Shown: positions 22,946-29,784 of the stretch, piece by piece
How the letters are laid out: each line of letters begins with the position of its first letter
Position numbering within the stretch: position 1 is the first letter of the stretch
Source: an uncultured Bacilli bacterium
GTDB taxonomy: Bacteria; Bacillota_I; Bacilli_A; RF39; UBA660
Length of the DNA stretch: 30,734 bases
Direction: 5' to 3'
Assembly: GCA_947623845.1 (NCBI GenBank)
Contig: CANQHM010000009.1
Span: 1 to 30,734, forward strand
The notes under the pieces: generated by a model
What the model saw: the letters and a program-made list of their open reading frames with translations, nothing else
Told to the model about the DNA's origin: nothing
The model's database searches: none
Position numbers and translations under genes: made by a program

Positions 22946-24046
22946 ATGAAAATATCCTTAAATAAAAATTATAATGGTGTGGGGTTAAAAACGCTCACGG
23001 GCGTTCTAAATTTCATTAACCAAAATGGTAGTGTAGGTTTTAATGTAGTAAGTGATAATGCTTATGGCGTTAATATAGTTGTAGATAATAACCTGGGAAT
23101 AGAAAGCGAAATATATGCGGCTTTTAAAAATTTTGTCGCAAAAGTAATGGGAAGATACATTCTAATTAATGATAGTAAGGAACGTTCTAAATACCCAGAA
23201 GATTTTATTATATTTGATAATGATAAAGGGATTACAAGAATTAATTTACGAGCTTATGATGAACAAAAAGAAGCAATAGGGTTAAGTATTTCTTATGATA
23301 AAATTAATGATCAAATTAGAATAGATGTTGAATCTCATGAGTCTTATAATAATTATATGCTTTTAAATAATAAAGATTATTATGGTAAATGTGTTTTAGA
23401 ATTTAAAGAATTAGTAGATAATTTAAATAAAGTATATTTTAAATCTGTTAATATTGGAGAACCTAAGATAGAAGAAGAAAAAGAAATACCTTTTAAAGAT
23501 TTCTTAGTAAAGGTTACTGCTCAAGATAAAGGGGATTTATTAAACGGAGTAGTATTAAAAAAAGATAATCAAGAAATGCAAATAATTGAAGATAATGGAG
23601 GAGATATTCATATTTCTTCATTAGATAAACAATTTGCTTTATATGCTGATTATAGTGATAAAAATTTAATTAAAGCGTTCCATATCTTTGAAGAAACTAT
23701 GCAACTTATTTTTGGTAATATGGTTTTAGCAGAAGAACGGGGTAGTGATATTAGTAAGTTTATTAATATTCAAGCGAAGAAAATTAAATTGTTAACCGAT
23801 GGGTATAATAAAACTGATAATCTTACAATGACATATGATAATGATCAAATCATATTTGATTTTGATAAAAGTAAGCAAGATTTAAATAAATATTATCATG
23901 TTATTGTAGCGATGAGTGGGTCAAAATATGGAATAGTTTCTAAACTATTAAAAGAAATGTTATTTAAGTTAATGGATGGATTTGATAGAAAAGAAGAAAA
24001 GAAAGACTTAAATAAAGATAGTAATGTTTTAGGAAGAAGAAGATAA
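22946..24046 (+). CDS. Unrecognised protein with internal duplication (paralogue 2)
   Basis: A 366-residue protein, unrecognised, homologous in layout to the preceding one. Half one has IYAAFKNFVAKVMGRYIL, YPEDFIIFD and IGLSISYDKINDQIRIDVE; half two has AFHIFEETMQLIFGNMVLAE, ISKFINI and LTMTYDNDQIIFDFDKS. It ends LGRRR. It begins three bases after the stop of paralogue 1, without a strong ribosome-binding site, so translation is probably coupled. It is acidic and soluble, with no signal peptide. The gene ends in a terminator. Confidence 0.75.
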   Translation: MKISLNKNYNGVGLKTLTGVLNFINQNGSVGFNVVSDNAYGVNIVVDNNLGIESEIYAAFKNFVAKVMGRYILINDSKERSKYPEDFIIFDNDKGITRINLRAYDEQKEAIGLSISYDKINDQIRIDVESHESYNNYMLLNNKDYYGKCVLEFKELVDNLNKVYFKSVNIGEPKIEEEKEIPFKDFLVKVTAQDKGDLLNGVVLKKDNQEMQIIEDNGGDIHISSLDKQFALYADYSDKNLIKAFHIFEETMQLIFGNMVLAEERGSDISKFINIQAKKIKLLTDGYNKTDNLTMTYDNDQIIFDFDKSKQDLNKYYHVIVAMSGSKYGIVSKLLKEMLFKLMDGFDRKEEKKDLNKDSNVLGRRR

Positions 24047-24059
24047 TTCTTCTTTTTTT
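24033..24059 (+). terminator. Terminator of the repeat-protein operon
   Basis: GAAGAA with TTCTTC (stem within 24033-24052), followed by seven T. The stop codon lies in the loop. Confidence 0.75.
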
Positions 24060-24108
24060 AGTATGAATTTTAAGTTATAGTGCATACTAGAAAAAGAAAG
24101 GAAGTATT

Positions 24109-24558
24109 ATGAAAAAGAATGTTAAAGATTTAAAAGATAATATTGATGCTTTAGATGAAATCCATAAAGGAGCTTGTATGGGGATGGATGCTTTAAATGA
24201 TGTTTTTCCAAAAGTTGGAGATGAAGATTTACTAGGAGTTTTAAAGAAAGAGTATCACGATTATAAAGATATAGCCCGGGCGATTGAAGACTTATACCCC
24301 GAATATAATAATGGCGAACCCCATAGTACTAGTGCAATGAATAAGATGATGACAAAATGTGGGATTGATATGAATACCCAAAAAGATACCTCTAATTCAA
24401 AGATTGCGGAGTTGTTACTTAATGGCGTTAATATGGGGATTATTGAGGGAAGAAAGGCTTTAAATAAGAAAAATATTGATAAAAAAGTAAGTAAAATTAT
24501 TAATGATTATGTATCAATGCAAGAAAAAGCCGTTGAAGTATTAAAAAGTTATTTATAA
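24109..24558 (+). CDS. Ferritin-like/DUF2383-type helical protein
   Basis: A 149-residue protein that reads as a four-helix bundle: helices at about 3-32, 38-66, 88-120 and 124-148, with a loop (67-85) in between. DEIHKGACMGMDALNDVF and EYHDYKDIARAIEDLY place Glu/His residues on the first two helices, as in the DUF2383/PA2169-like ferritin superfamily, but the paired ExxH iron sites of true ferritins are not clear. No signal peptide. The start follows AAAGGAAG. It is monocistronic between two hairpins and convergent with gltX. Confidence 0.6.
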   Translation: MKKNVKDLKDNIDALDEIHKGACMGMDALNDVFPKVGDEDLLGVLKKEYHDYKDIARAIEDLYPEYNNGEPHSTSAMNKMMTKCGIDMNTQKDTSNSKIAELLLNGVNMGIIEGRKALNKKNIDKKVSKIINDYVSMQEKAVEVLKSYL

Positions 24559-24560
24559 AA

Positions 24561-24595
24561 AAAGAAGGGTTACTTTAAAAGGGTAATCCTTCTTT
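24561..24595 (-). terminator. Terminator of gltX, possibly bidirectional
   Basis: AAAGAAGG (24561-24568) pairs with CCTTCTTT (24588-24595), with GTTAC/GTAA pairing inside. On the minus strand CTTTTTTTAT follows. The gltX stop codon lies inside the hairpin; it may also terminate the plus-strand gene. Confidence 0.75.
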
Positions 24596-26201
24596 GCATT
24601 TCTTCTTTTCCTAAAATACGCATTATTTCATATAAATCAAAAGTAGCACTTTTAGAAGTTAGGGAAACACGTAAAACGGTAGTAATATCACTGATACTTC
24701 CTAAATATTTATGAGGATTTTCTTTATATTCTTTTAGAGAGGGAGCGTAGTTAAAGGATGTGGCTAAAAGTTTAAGACTTTGTAACCATTCTTCTTTACT
24801 CATATCTTCTTGGTAATATTTAGAAAGATAAGTAGTAGTAATATCTTTAATTAAATTTAAATCAGTAATTTGTTGCCATTCGTAAGTGACATTTTTAAAT
24901 AGTTCCTCATACATAAACCAGATATAATTTTTAATAACACTTAAGCTTTGGTAATCTTTTCGGGGTTTAGGGATTTCGCGTTCAATATTTAAAGTTGCAA
25001 TAGTTTTATCAGGGTAAGTGGAGATTAATTTGTAAAAATCTTTATCATAAGTTTTAGTATAATCTAAAAGAAGGGTATATAAGTCTTTCGCTTTTAATCT
25101 ACTAAGATAATTTTTAGAAATATTATATAATTTGTCCATATCAAATAAAGGACCACTTTTACTTATTTTACTTAAAGAGAAAGGAAACTCTAAAATATCT
25201 TTATCAAGATTATTTTGATACCAACCCTCAAAATTAGTATTAATTAAAGTTGCAAGATAGATCATTAAAGCCTTACTTGGTATACCTAATTCTTTATAGT
25301 AACTTACTTTAGCACAAGCATCTTTTCTTTTGGATAATTTTCTAATGGTGCCATTATCATTAATCATAACGGGAGGAATGTGGGCATACTTAGGGGGTGT
25401 GATATTTAAAGCGTTAAAAAGGTCTAGGTGAATAGGTAGGGAAGTAAACCAATTATGGTCACGGATTACTAGAGTGGTACCCATTAAAAAGTCATCGACA
25501 ACGTGGGCAAAGTGGTAGGTGGGAAGTCCATCTTTTTTTCTTATAACAATATCAAAGATATTCGCTGGAAGAGTTGTTTCTTTAATGATACCATCTTTTA
25601 TTTTGATGGTGTCAGTTTCTTTATTTAAAGATTTAAAGCGAATAACATAAGGAGTACCAGCATTTATTTTCGTAACAATTTCTTCGTTAGATAAGTTACG
25701 ACATTTAGCATAAGAACCATAGTAACCAGTCATTATTTTCTTTTGTTCTTGTTTTTGGTGTAGGTTTTCTAAATCTTCATCAGTACAAAAACAAGGGTAA
25801 GCTCTACCGATAGAAATTAAATATTTAATGAAACTATCATAGATATTTCCTCTTTTACTTTGAATATATGGTCCATACTTACCTTTTTCTTTTTCTAAAT
25901 TAAGGGGACCTTCGTCATATGGTAAATTAAAATCTTGTAAATCGGTAATAATATTTTCAATACCATTTTCTACTTTTCTTTTTTGATCGGTATCTTCAAT
26001 TCTTAAAATAAAGATGCCATTATTTTGTTTAGCTAAAGCATAATTTAAAAAAGCCGTGTATAAATTTCCTATATGAGTGAAACCAGTAGGAGAGGGGGCG
26101 TAACGGGTGATATAGGTATTTCTTCTAGGGTATTTTTTTAAAATATCTTCTAAATCTAAAGTGTTAGGGAATAGAAAGTTTGCTAATTCTTTATTTGACA
26201 T
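24570..26201 (-). CDS. gltX: Glutamate--tRNA ligase
   Basis: A class I aminoacyl-tRNA synthetase charging tRNA-Glu with glutamate (and perhaps tRNA-Gln, if the organism uses amidotransferase; not visible here). It has 543 residues, longer than the usual 460-490 owing to an N-terminal extension of about 30. The Rossmann catalytic domain has YAPSPTGFTHIGN (HIGN at 43-46), ILRIEDTDQKR, and the second ATP motif as KLSKRK in place of KMSKS. A helical anticodon-binding domain follows. The conserved HVVDDFLM and IRDHNWFTS are present. GAGGAAT lies upstream of the ATG, and TAAAAT further upstream is a likely -10. Confidence 0.92.
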   Translation of the reverse strand: MSNKELANFLFPNTLDLEDILKKYPRRNTYITRYAPSPTGFTHIGNLYTAFLNYALAKQNNGIFILRIEDTDQKRKVENGIENIITDLQDFNLPYDEGPLNLEKEKGKYGPYIQSKRGNIYDSFIKYLISIGRAYPCFCTDEDLENLHQKQEQKKIMTGYYGSYAKCRNLSNEEIVTKINAGTPYVIRFKSLNKETDTIKIKDGIIKETTLPANIFDIVIRKKDGLPTYHFAHVVDDFLMGTTLVIRDHNWFTSLPIHLDLFNALNITPPKYAHIPPVMINDNGTIRKLSKRKDACAKVSYYKELGIPSKALMIYLATLINTNFEGWYQNNLDKDILEFPFSLSKISKSGPLFDMDKLYNISKNYLSRLKAKDLYTLLLDYTKTYDKDFYKLISTYPDKTIATLNIEREIPKPRKDYQSLSVIKNYIWFMYEELFKNVTYEWQQITDLNLIKDITTTYLSKYYQEDMSKEEWLQSLKLLATSFNYAPSLKEYKENPHKYLGSISDITTVLRVSLTSKSATFDLYEIMRILGKEEMQRRITLLK

Positions 26202-26247
26202 ATAGATTCCTCATTTCATAAGTATTTTAACATATTTTTTAAAATAA

Positions 26248-26273
26248 TAAAAAAATTTCTTAAAAAAGAAATT
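26248..26273 (-). terminator. Terminator of the XRE gene upstream of gltX
   Basis: AATTTCTT (26254-26261) and AAGAAATT (26266-26273) form an 8-bp stem followed on the minus strand by seven T. Confidence 0.7.
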
Positions 26274-26275
26274 AA

Positions 26276-26599
26276 TTATTTTTTATCTTTAGATAGACTT
26301 TTAATATATTTGATAACTTTTTTCTTATCACTTTCGGTTAAAGTGTAATATGGTTCAAGATCATTATTTTTACCTACTAAGTAATCAATAGAACAACCTA
26401 GAACTTCCGCTAATTTATAGGTGATGGGAAGAGATGGAACTCTTACACCTTGTTCATAAGCTTCGATACTACTACTTGATACACCAGTTAAATGACTTAA
26501 TTTTATTTGAGAAAATTTCTTACTTTTACGTAAGTTTTTTAAATTATGCATATCTATTTTATTACGAGATGTTATAAATTCTTCTCTATCGTATAACAT
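26276..26599 (-). CDS. XRE-family helix-turn-helix regulator
   Basis: A 107-residue protein with a Cro/C1-type domain: LKNLRKSKKFSQIKLSHLTG, SSSSIEAYEQGVRVPSLPI, YKLAEVLGCSIDYLVGK; the tail is short and basic (KKKVIKYIKSLSKDKK). The frame stays open to a GTG at 26608, but that codon is part of the AGGTGA ribosome-binding site (26605-26610), so ATG 26599 is the start. It is divergent from the second surface-protein gene, with a perfect palindrome between them, and so probably represses that gene, itself, or both. Confidence 0.88.
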   Translation of the reverse strand: MLYDREEFITSRNKIDMHNLKNLRKSKKFSQIKLSHLTGVSSSSIEAYEQGVRVPSLPITYKLAEVLGCSIDYLVGKNNDLEPYYTLTESDKKKVIKYIKSLSKDKK

Positions 26600-26645
26600 G
26601 TTAATCACCTATTTCAATTATGAACTTATAAATTTTTGGCAACTC

Positions 26646-26658
26646 TTACACAGTGTAA
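26646..26658. promoter_or_regulatory. Palindromic candidate operator
   Basis: TTACAC-A-GTGTAA is a perfect 13-bp palindrome in the region between the XRE gene and the surface-protein gene, about 24 bp before the TATAAT at 26682-26687. Its size fits a dimeric XRE regulator. Confidence 0.55.
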
Positions 26659-26710
26659 TGATTCTTTCGACAAAATAGATATATAATTTTTTTAGAAAGT
26701 AGTGATAATT

Positions 26711-28684
26711 ATGGATGATAAAAAGTTAACAAAAAATGTTTTAATAGTAGCAGTTTTAGCAATTGCATTAAGTATAGGAATAGGTTTTTCCTTTGCTTAT
26801 TTCCATGCTAAGATTTTAGGAAATGATAAAGCTTTAAAAAATAAAGTACAAGCAGGTACTTTAGAATTATCTTTTGTAGATGATAATGCGATTAGTATTA
26901 CTAATGAGAATGGCAAACCAGGAAGTAAAGCTTCTAAAACATTTAGTGTTACTAATACTAGTACATTAGATGAAGATTTTACTTATAATATTAAACTAGT
27001 TATGACGGAATTAACTTTTGTTAAAAGAGATTTAAAATATATTTTAGAAGAATACCCTGATGCCACATTTCAAACTCCTAAAGAGAATGGAATAAAAGAA
27101 GAGGGTTATATTAATACAGATAGTGTTAATGAAAAGAATGAGATGTATTTAGCAGTAGATATTCCAAGACCTGCTAAAGGAGCAACTCATTATTACAAAT
27201 TAACTGTGGATTTCCAAGAATTAAATATACCCCAAGATTATAATCAAGAAGCAAAGTTTATCGGTAAAGTAAATGTTGATGATGAAAAAAATATGATAGT
27301 ATATGAACAAGCACCTAATGCTCCAGAGTTATATCAGGGAATGATTCCAGTATATTTTAATGATGGTAAAATATATATAGCAGATGCATCAAAAGATGAT
27401 TGGTATGATTATGTTAACAATGAATGGGCTAATGCTATACTTATTGATTATCAAAATAAAAAAGATAAATTTTATGATGGTGATTCTTTAAGAGTGAATA
27501 CTGTAGTAAATGAAGAAGACATACTTCAAATGTATGTATGGATACCAAGATATCGTTATAAATTATTTAATGCTGAAAATTGGAGTTCTATTCCAAAGCA
27601 AATAATAAATATAGAATTTGAAAAAGATACAGAAACCACAGGTAATGTATCTTGTACTTATACAGATATGAAGAATGGAACAGTAAAAGAAGATTGTAAA
27701 AATGCGGTGAATGGTAATTGGTATACACATCCTGCTTTCACTTTTGGTGATACACAATTAAAAGGATTCTGGGTAGGGAAGTTTGAACCAAGTGATCCGA
27801 CTGATGAAACTGGTAGAAATGTAAATAGCATAGGAGAAATAACAATATTACCTAATAAAACAAGCATGGTATTAAAGTCAGTGAGTACTATATTCAATGC
27901 AGAACGAGATATTGAAAATAAGAATGCAACAAAGTATAATTTAAATTTCAATGAAATAGATACCCATATGATGAAGAATATCGAATGGGGAGCAGTAGCA
28001 TATTTAACTCAAAGTGTTTATGGTATCTATAAAGATGAAGCAACATGCAATATCAAAGATATGGATTTTTCTTCGTGTGAAGTATGGATCAATAATACAG
28101 CTCAAGGGACTGCATCAACTGGAGAATGGAATTTTGGTGGGACAGCAACAGGTTGTGTAGGAAGTACTAGTAATGCTAAAGAAAAATGGAATGAAAATGG
28201 TGGAAATGCTGCTATTTGCACGGAAGATAAAAAATGGAATACAGAAAACGGAGTAAAAGCAAGTACAACAGGAAATATTTATGGTATATATGATATGAGT
28301 GGAGGAGCATGGGAATATGTTATGCTAAATGTGGTTGAAAAAACAGGGGGAGTATCATTAGCAAAAAGCGGGATTAATGATTTAAATATAATGACACCAA
28401 AATATTATGATATGTATAGTTCTGGAGAAAGTATTTTAAAGCACGAAAGAGGACATTTGGGAGATGCTACACGTGAAACATTAGAAATTTTTGGAGAAAA
28501 TCCAGGAGGATGGAATGAAGATATTAGTGGATTTCCTTATGCTGATTCAAAGGCAACACTTCCATGGGCAGTACGCGGTGGACTATATGATCAAAATGAT
28601 GGGGCTGGGCTTTTTGCGATTGGTCGAACTAGTGGAAGTGAAGATAATAGTTGTTCTTTCCGTTCAGTCTTATCAGCCGCTTAA
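26711..28684 (+). CDS. TasA/camelysin-like and FGE/C-type-lectin-like surface protein with variable C-terminus (second copy)
   Basis: A 657-residue protein. A hydrophobic segment (about 9-30) ends FSFAYFHAK, as in TasA/CalY (camelysin) signal regions; next comes a TasA-like beta domain (GTLELSFVDDN, TFSVTNTSTLDEDFTYNI, about 45-190). From about 200 it matches the first copy: a W-Y/D-rich domain, MMKNIEWGAVAYLTQSVYG, YDMSGGAWEYVML, ERGHLGDATRET and the end SFRSVLSAA. It is probably secreted or membrane-anchored, with the C-terminal CLec-like fold as binding face. An in-frame GTG at 26702 is taken as part of the ribosome-binding site, so ATG 26711 is preferred. No SipW-like peptidase is adjacent. 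Divergent XRE upstream, terminator downstream. Confidence 0.75.
   Translation: MDDKKLTKNVLIVAVLAIALSIGIGFSFAYFHAKILGNDKALKNKVQAGTLELSFVDDNAISITNENGKPGSKASKTFSVTNTSTLDEDFTYNIKLVMTELTFVKRDLKYILEEYPDATFQTPKENGIKEEGYINTDSVNEKNEMYLAVDIPRPAKGATHYYKLTVDFQELNIPQDYNQEAKFIGKVNVDDEKNMIVYEQAPNAPELYQGMIPVYFNDGKIYIADASKDDWYDYVNNEWANAILIDYQNKKDKFYDGDSLRVNTVVNEEDILQMYVWIPRYRYKLFNAENWSSIPKQIINIEFEKDTETTGNVSCTYTDMKNGTVKEDCKNAVNGNWYTHPAFTFGDTQLKGFWVGKFEPSDPTDETGRNVNSIGEITILPNKTSMVLKSVSTIFNAERDIENKNATKYNLNFNEIDTHMMKNIEWGAVAYLTQSVYGIYKDEATCNIKDMDFSSCEVWINNTAQGTASTGEWNFGGTATGCVGSTSNAKEKWNENGGNAAICTEDKKWNTENGVKASTTGNIYGIYDMSGGAWEYVMLNVVEKTGGVSLAKSGINDLNIMTPKYYDMYSSGESILKHERGHLGDATRETLEIFGENPGGWNEDISGFPYADSKATLPWAVRGGLYDQNDGAGLFAIGRTSGSEDNSCSFRSVLSAA
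28532..28684 (+). other. Candidate diversified (VR-like) 3' end of the second surface gene
   Basis: Fifty codons plus stop, the same length as in the first copy. About half of the residues match, all of the last eight included (FRSVLSAA). Differences cluster: QNDG against ITSR, IGRT against FYWH, SEDN against VDAW. Unlike the first copy, this DNA is not strongly GC-enriched (26 of 60 in 28621-28680). Confidence 0.45.
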
Positions 28685-28716
28685 CTATTTAAGATAAATA
28701 AAATTAATGAATATAC

Positions 28717-28743
28717 AAAAATTCTCAAATTTGAGAATTTTTT
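28717..28743. terminator. Bidirectional terminator between the surface gene and the membrane XRE gene
   Basis: AAAATTCTCAAA and TTTGAGAATTTT (28718-28741) form a perfect 12-bp palindrome with A and T flanks on both sides. It is the same stem as the terminator at 13273-13303. Confidence 0.85.
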
Positions 28744-29374
28744 AGTCTTTATTATCAACACATATGGCACCATGATTTAAGTAGTAACCTTTAGCATACT
28801 CTAGTGATTTAAATGCTTCATATAAAGAAGTACCTATTTTTAATGATTCTTGTTCTTCTTGATTAGATACTACTAAGTAGTATGTTTCTTCTTGTTCAGT
28901 ATAGTTGCATTCTTCTAAAGTATTACCCAAATTATCAATGCATCCAGTATGTTTACCAGAATAATTTATAGTAAAATTAGTTGTTTCATTGTTTAATGTA
29001 CATTTAAAGTTAGTGGAATATTTACTAGTAAAGTCTTTTTTTGTAAACATTTTGAAAGAATAAATAAGCAATAAGCCAATAATAATGGTATAAATAGTTA
29101 ATAATATAACTTTAGTAAATTTAGTTTGTTTAACTACTAAATTTTCGGTATTATTAATTTTATTTAATATCAAGGTTGTATGATTATCAACTAGTTCATC
29201 AATAGATATATTAAATAATTCTGCCAATTTTTTGGCTTGTTCTAAATTAGGAGAAGTTATATTACTTTCCCAATTAGATAGAGTTTGTCTGGTAATACCT
29301 AACTTATTACTAAGTTTTTCCTGACTGATATTTTTCTCTTTTCTTAATTTAATTAGTTTTTCACCTATATTCAT
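28742..29374 (-). CDS. Membrane-anchored XRE regulator with Cys-containing C-terminal domain
   Basis: A 210-residue protein. An N-terminal Cro/C1 domain (MNIGEKLIKLRKEKNISQEK, LGITRQTLSNWE, LAELFNISIDELVDN) is followed by a linker, one hydrophobic helix (about 88-107, VILLTIYTIIIGLLLIYSF) and a C-terminal domain of about 100 residues with four Cys (FKCTL, TGCID, EECNY, AICVD) that could form disulphides outside the cell. This layout suggests a one-component transmembrane regulator. The GTG at 29383 overlaps the ribosome-binding site GAGGTG, so ATG 29374 is the start. It is convergent with the second surface gene and divergent from the YhcG gene. Confidence 0.8.
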   Translation of the reverse strand: MNIGEKLIKLRKEKNISQEKLSNKLGITRQTLSNWESNITSPNLEQAKKLAELFNISIDELVDNHTTLILNKINNTENLVVKQTKFTKVILLTIYTIIIGLLLIYSFKMFTKKDFTSKYSTNFKCTLNNETTNFTINYSGKHTGCIDNLGNTLEECNYTEQEETYYLVVSNQEEQESLKIGTSLYEAFKSLEYAKGYYLNHGAICVDNKD

Positions 29375-29460
29375 TTTTAACACCTCGCTCTTATCATAGC
29401 TTATAAAGAGTATATTTTCTAGATAATAAAATTAACTTTTTGTTAAAAATATTTAACTTT

Positions 29461-29530
29461 TTAAAAAAAATTTTCGTAAAAAAAAGGAAATCAGCAAAAA
29501 ATTGTTAATATATATTATGAAAGGTAAAAT
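29461..29530 (+). repeat. 70-bp conserved block, copy B
   Basis: Aligns without gaps to 13321-13390 (59 of 70 identical). Here TATATT replaces TATAAT at the possible -10. It lies about 255 bp upstream of the YhcG gene and opposite to the start of the membrane XRE gene. Confidence 0.6.
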
Positions 29531-29556
29531 AGATGAAAACATTAATTTTTGCCTAA

Positions 29557-29592
29557 AATATTTGCAACACTTCCTAGTGTGTCGTAAATATT
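29557..29592. repeat. Imperfect hairpin in the YhcG leader
   Basis: AATATTTGC-ACACT and AGTGT-GTAAATATT can fold into a stem with small bulges and loop TTCC. It lacks a T-tract. A seven-codon open frame just before it (29533) is not credible. Confidence 0.4.
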
Positions 29593-29673
29593 AATAAAAA
29601 AATTTCAGCAGTAATGAGCCATTTGGAAATATGAATAATTTAAGAGTAAAATGGGGTTTATATAATAGCCATA

Positions 29674-29698
29674 ATTCGGCAGATTGAATCTGCCGAAT
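29674..29698. repeat. 25-bp palindrome 1 of the YhcG region
   Basis: Arms ATTCGGCAGATT and AATCTGCCGAAT are perfect 12-base inverted copies around a single G. No T-tract follows, so it does not look like a terminator. Confidence 0.75.
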
Positions 29699-29720
29699 AG
29701 AATTAGAATTAATATTATTG

Positions 29721-29745
29721 AATTGCGACAACCGTTGTCGCAATT
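29721..29745. repeat. 25-bp palindrome 2 of the YhcG region
   Basis: Arms AATTGCGACAAC and GTTGTCGCAATT around a single C; the same 12-1-12 layout as palindrome 1. It lies 40 bp before the YhcG start codon and could fold in the mRNA leader. Confidence 0.75.
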
Positions 29746-29784
29746 TGAACTAAAATTATTATTTAATAGGAGGATGATTAGAAA

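Noticed and set aside
28491..28697. Plus-strand open frame overlapping the end of the second surface gene
   Set aside because: It is out of frame with the conserved C-terminus, has no ribosome-binding site, and its product is low-complexity shadow.
29533..29556. Tiny open frame (MKTLIFA) after the 70-bp block copy B
   Set aside because: Seven codons, no ribosome-binding site; likely chance or remains of a leader.
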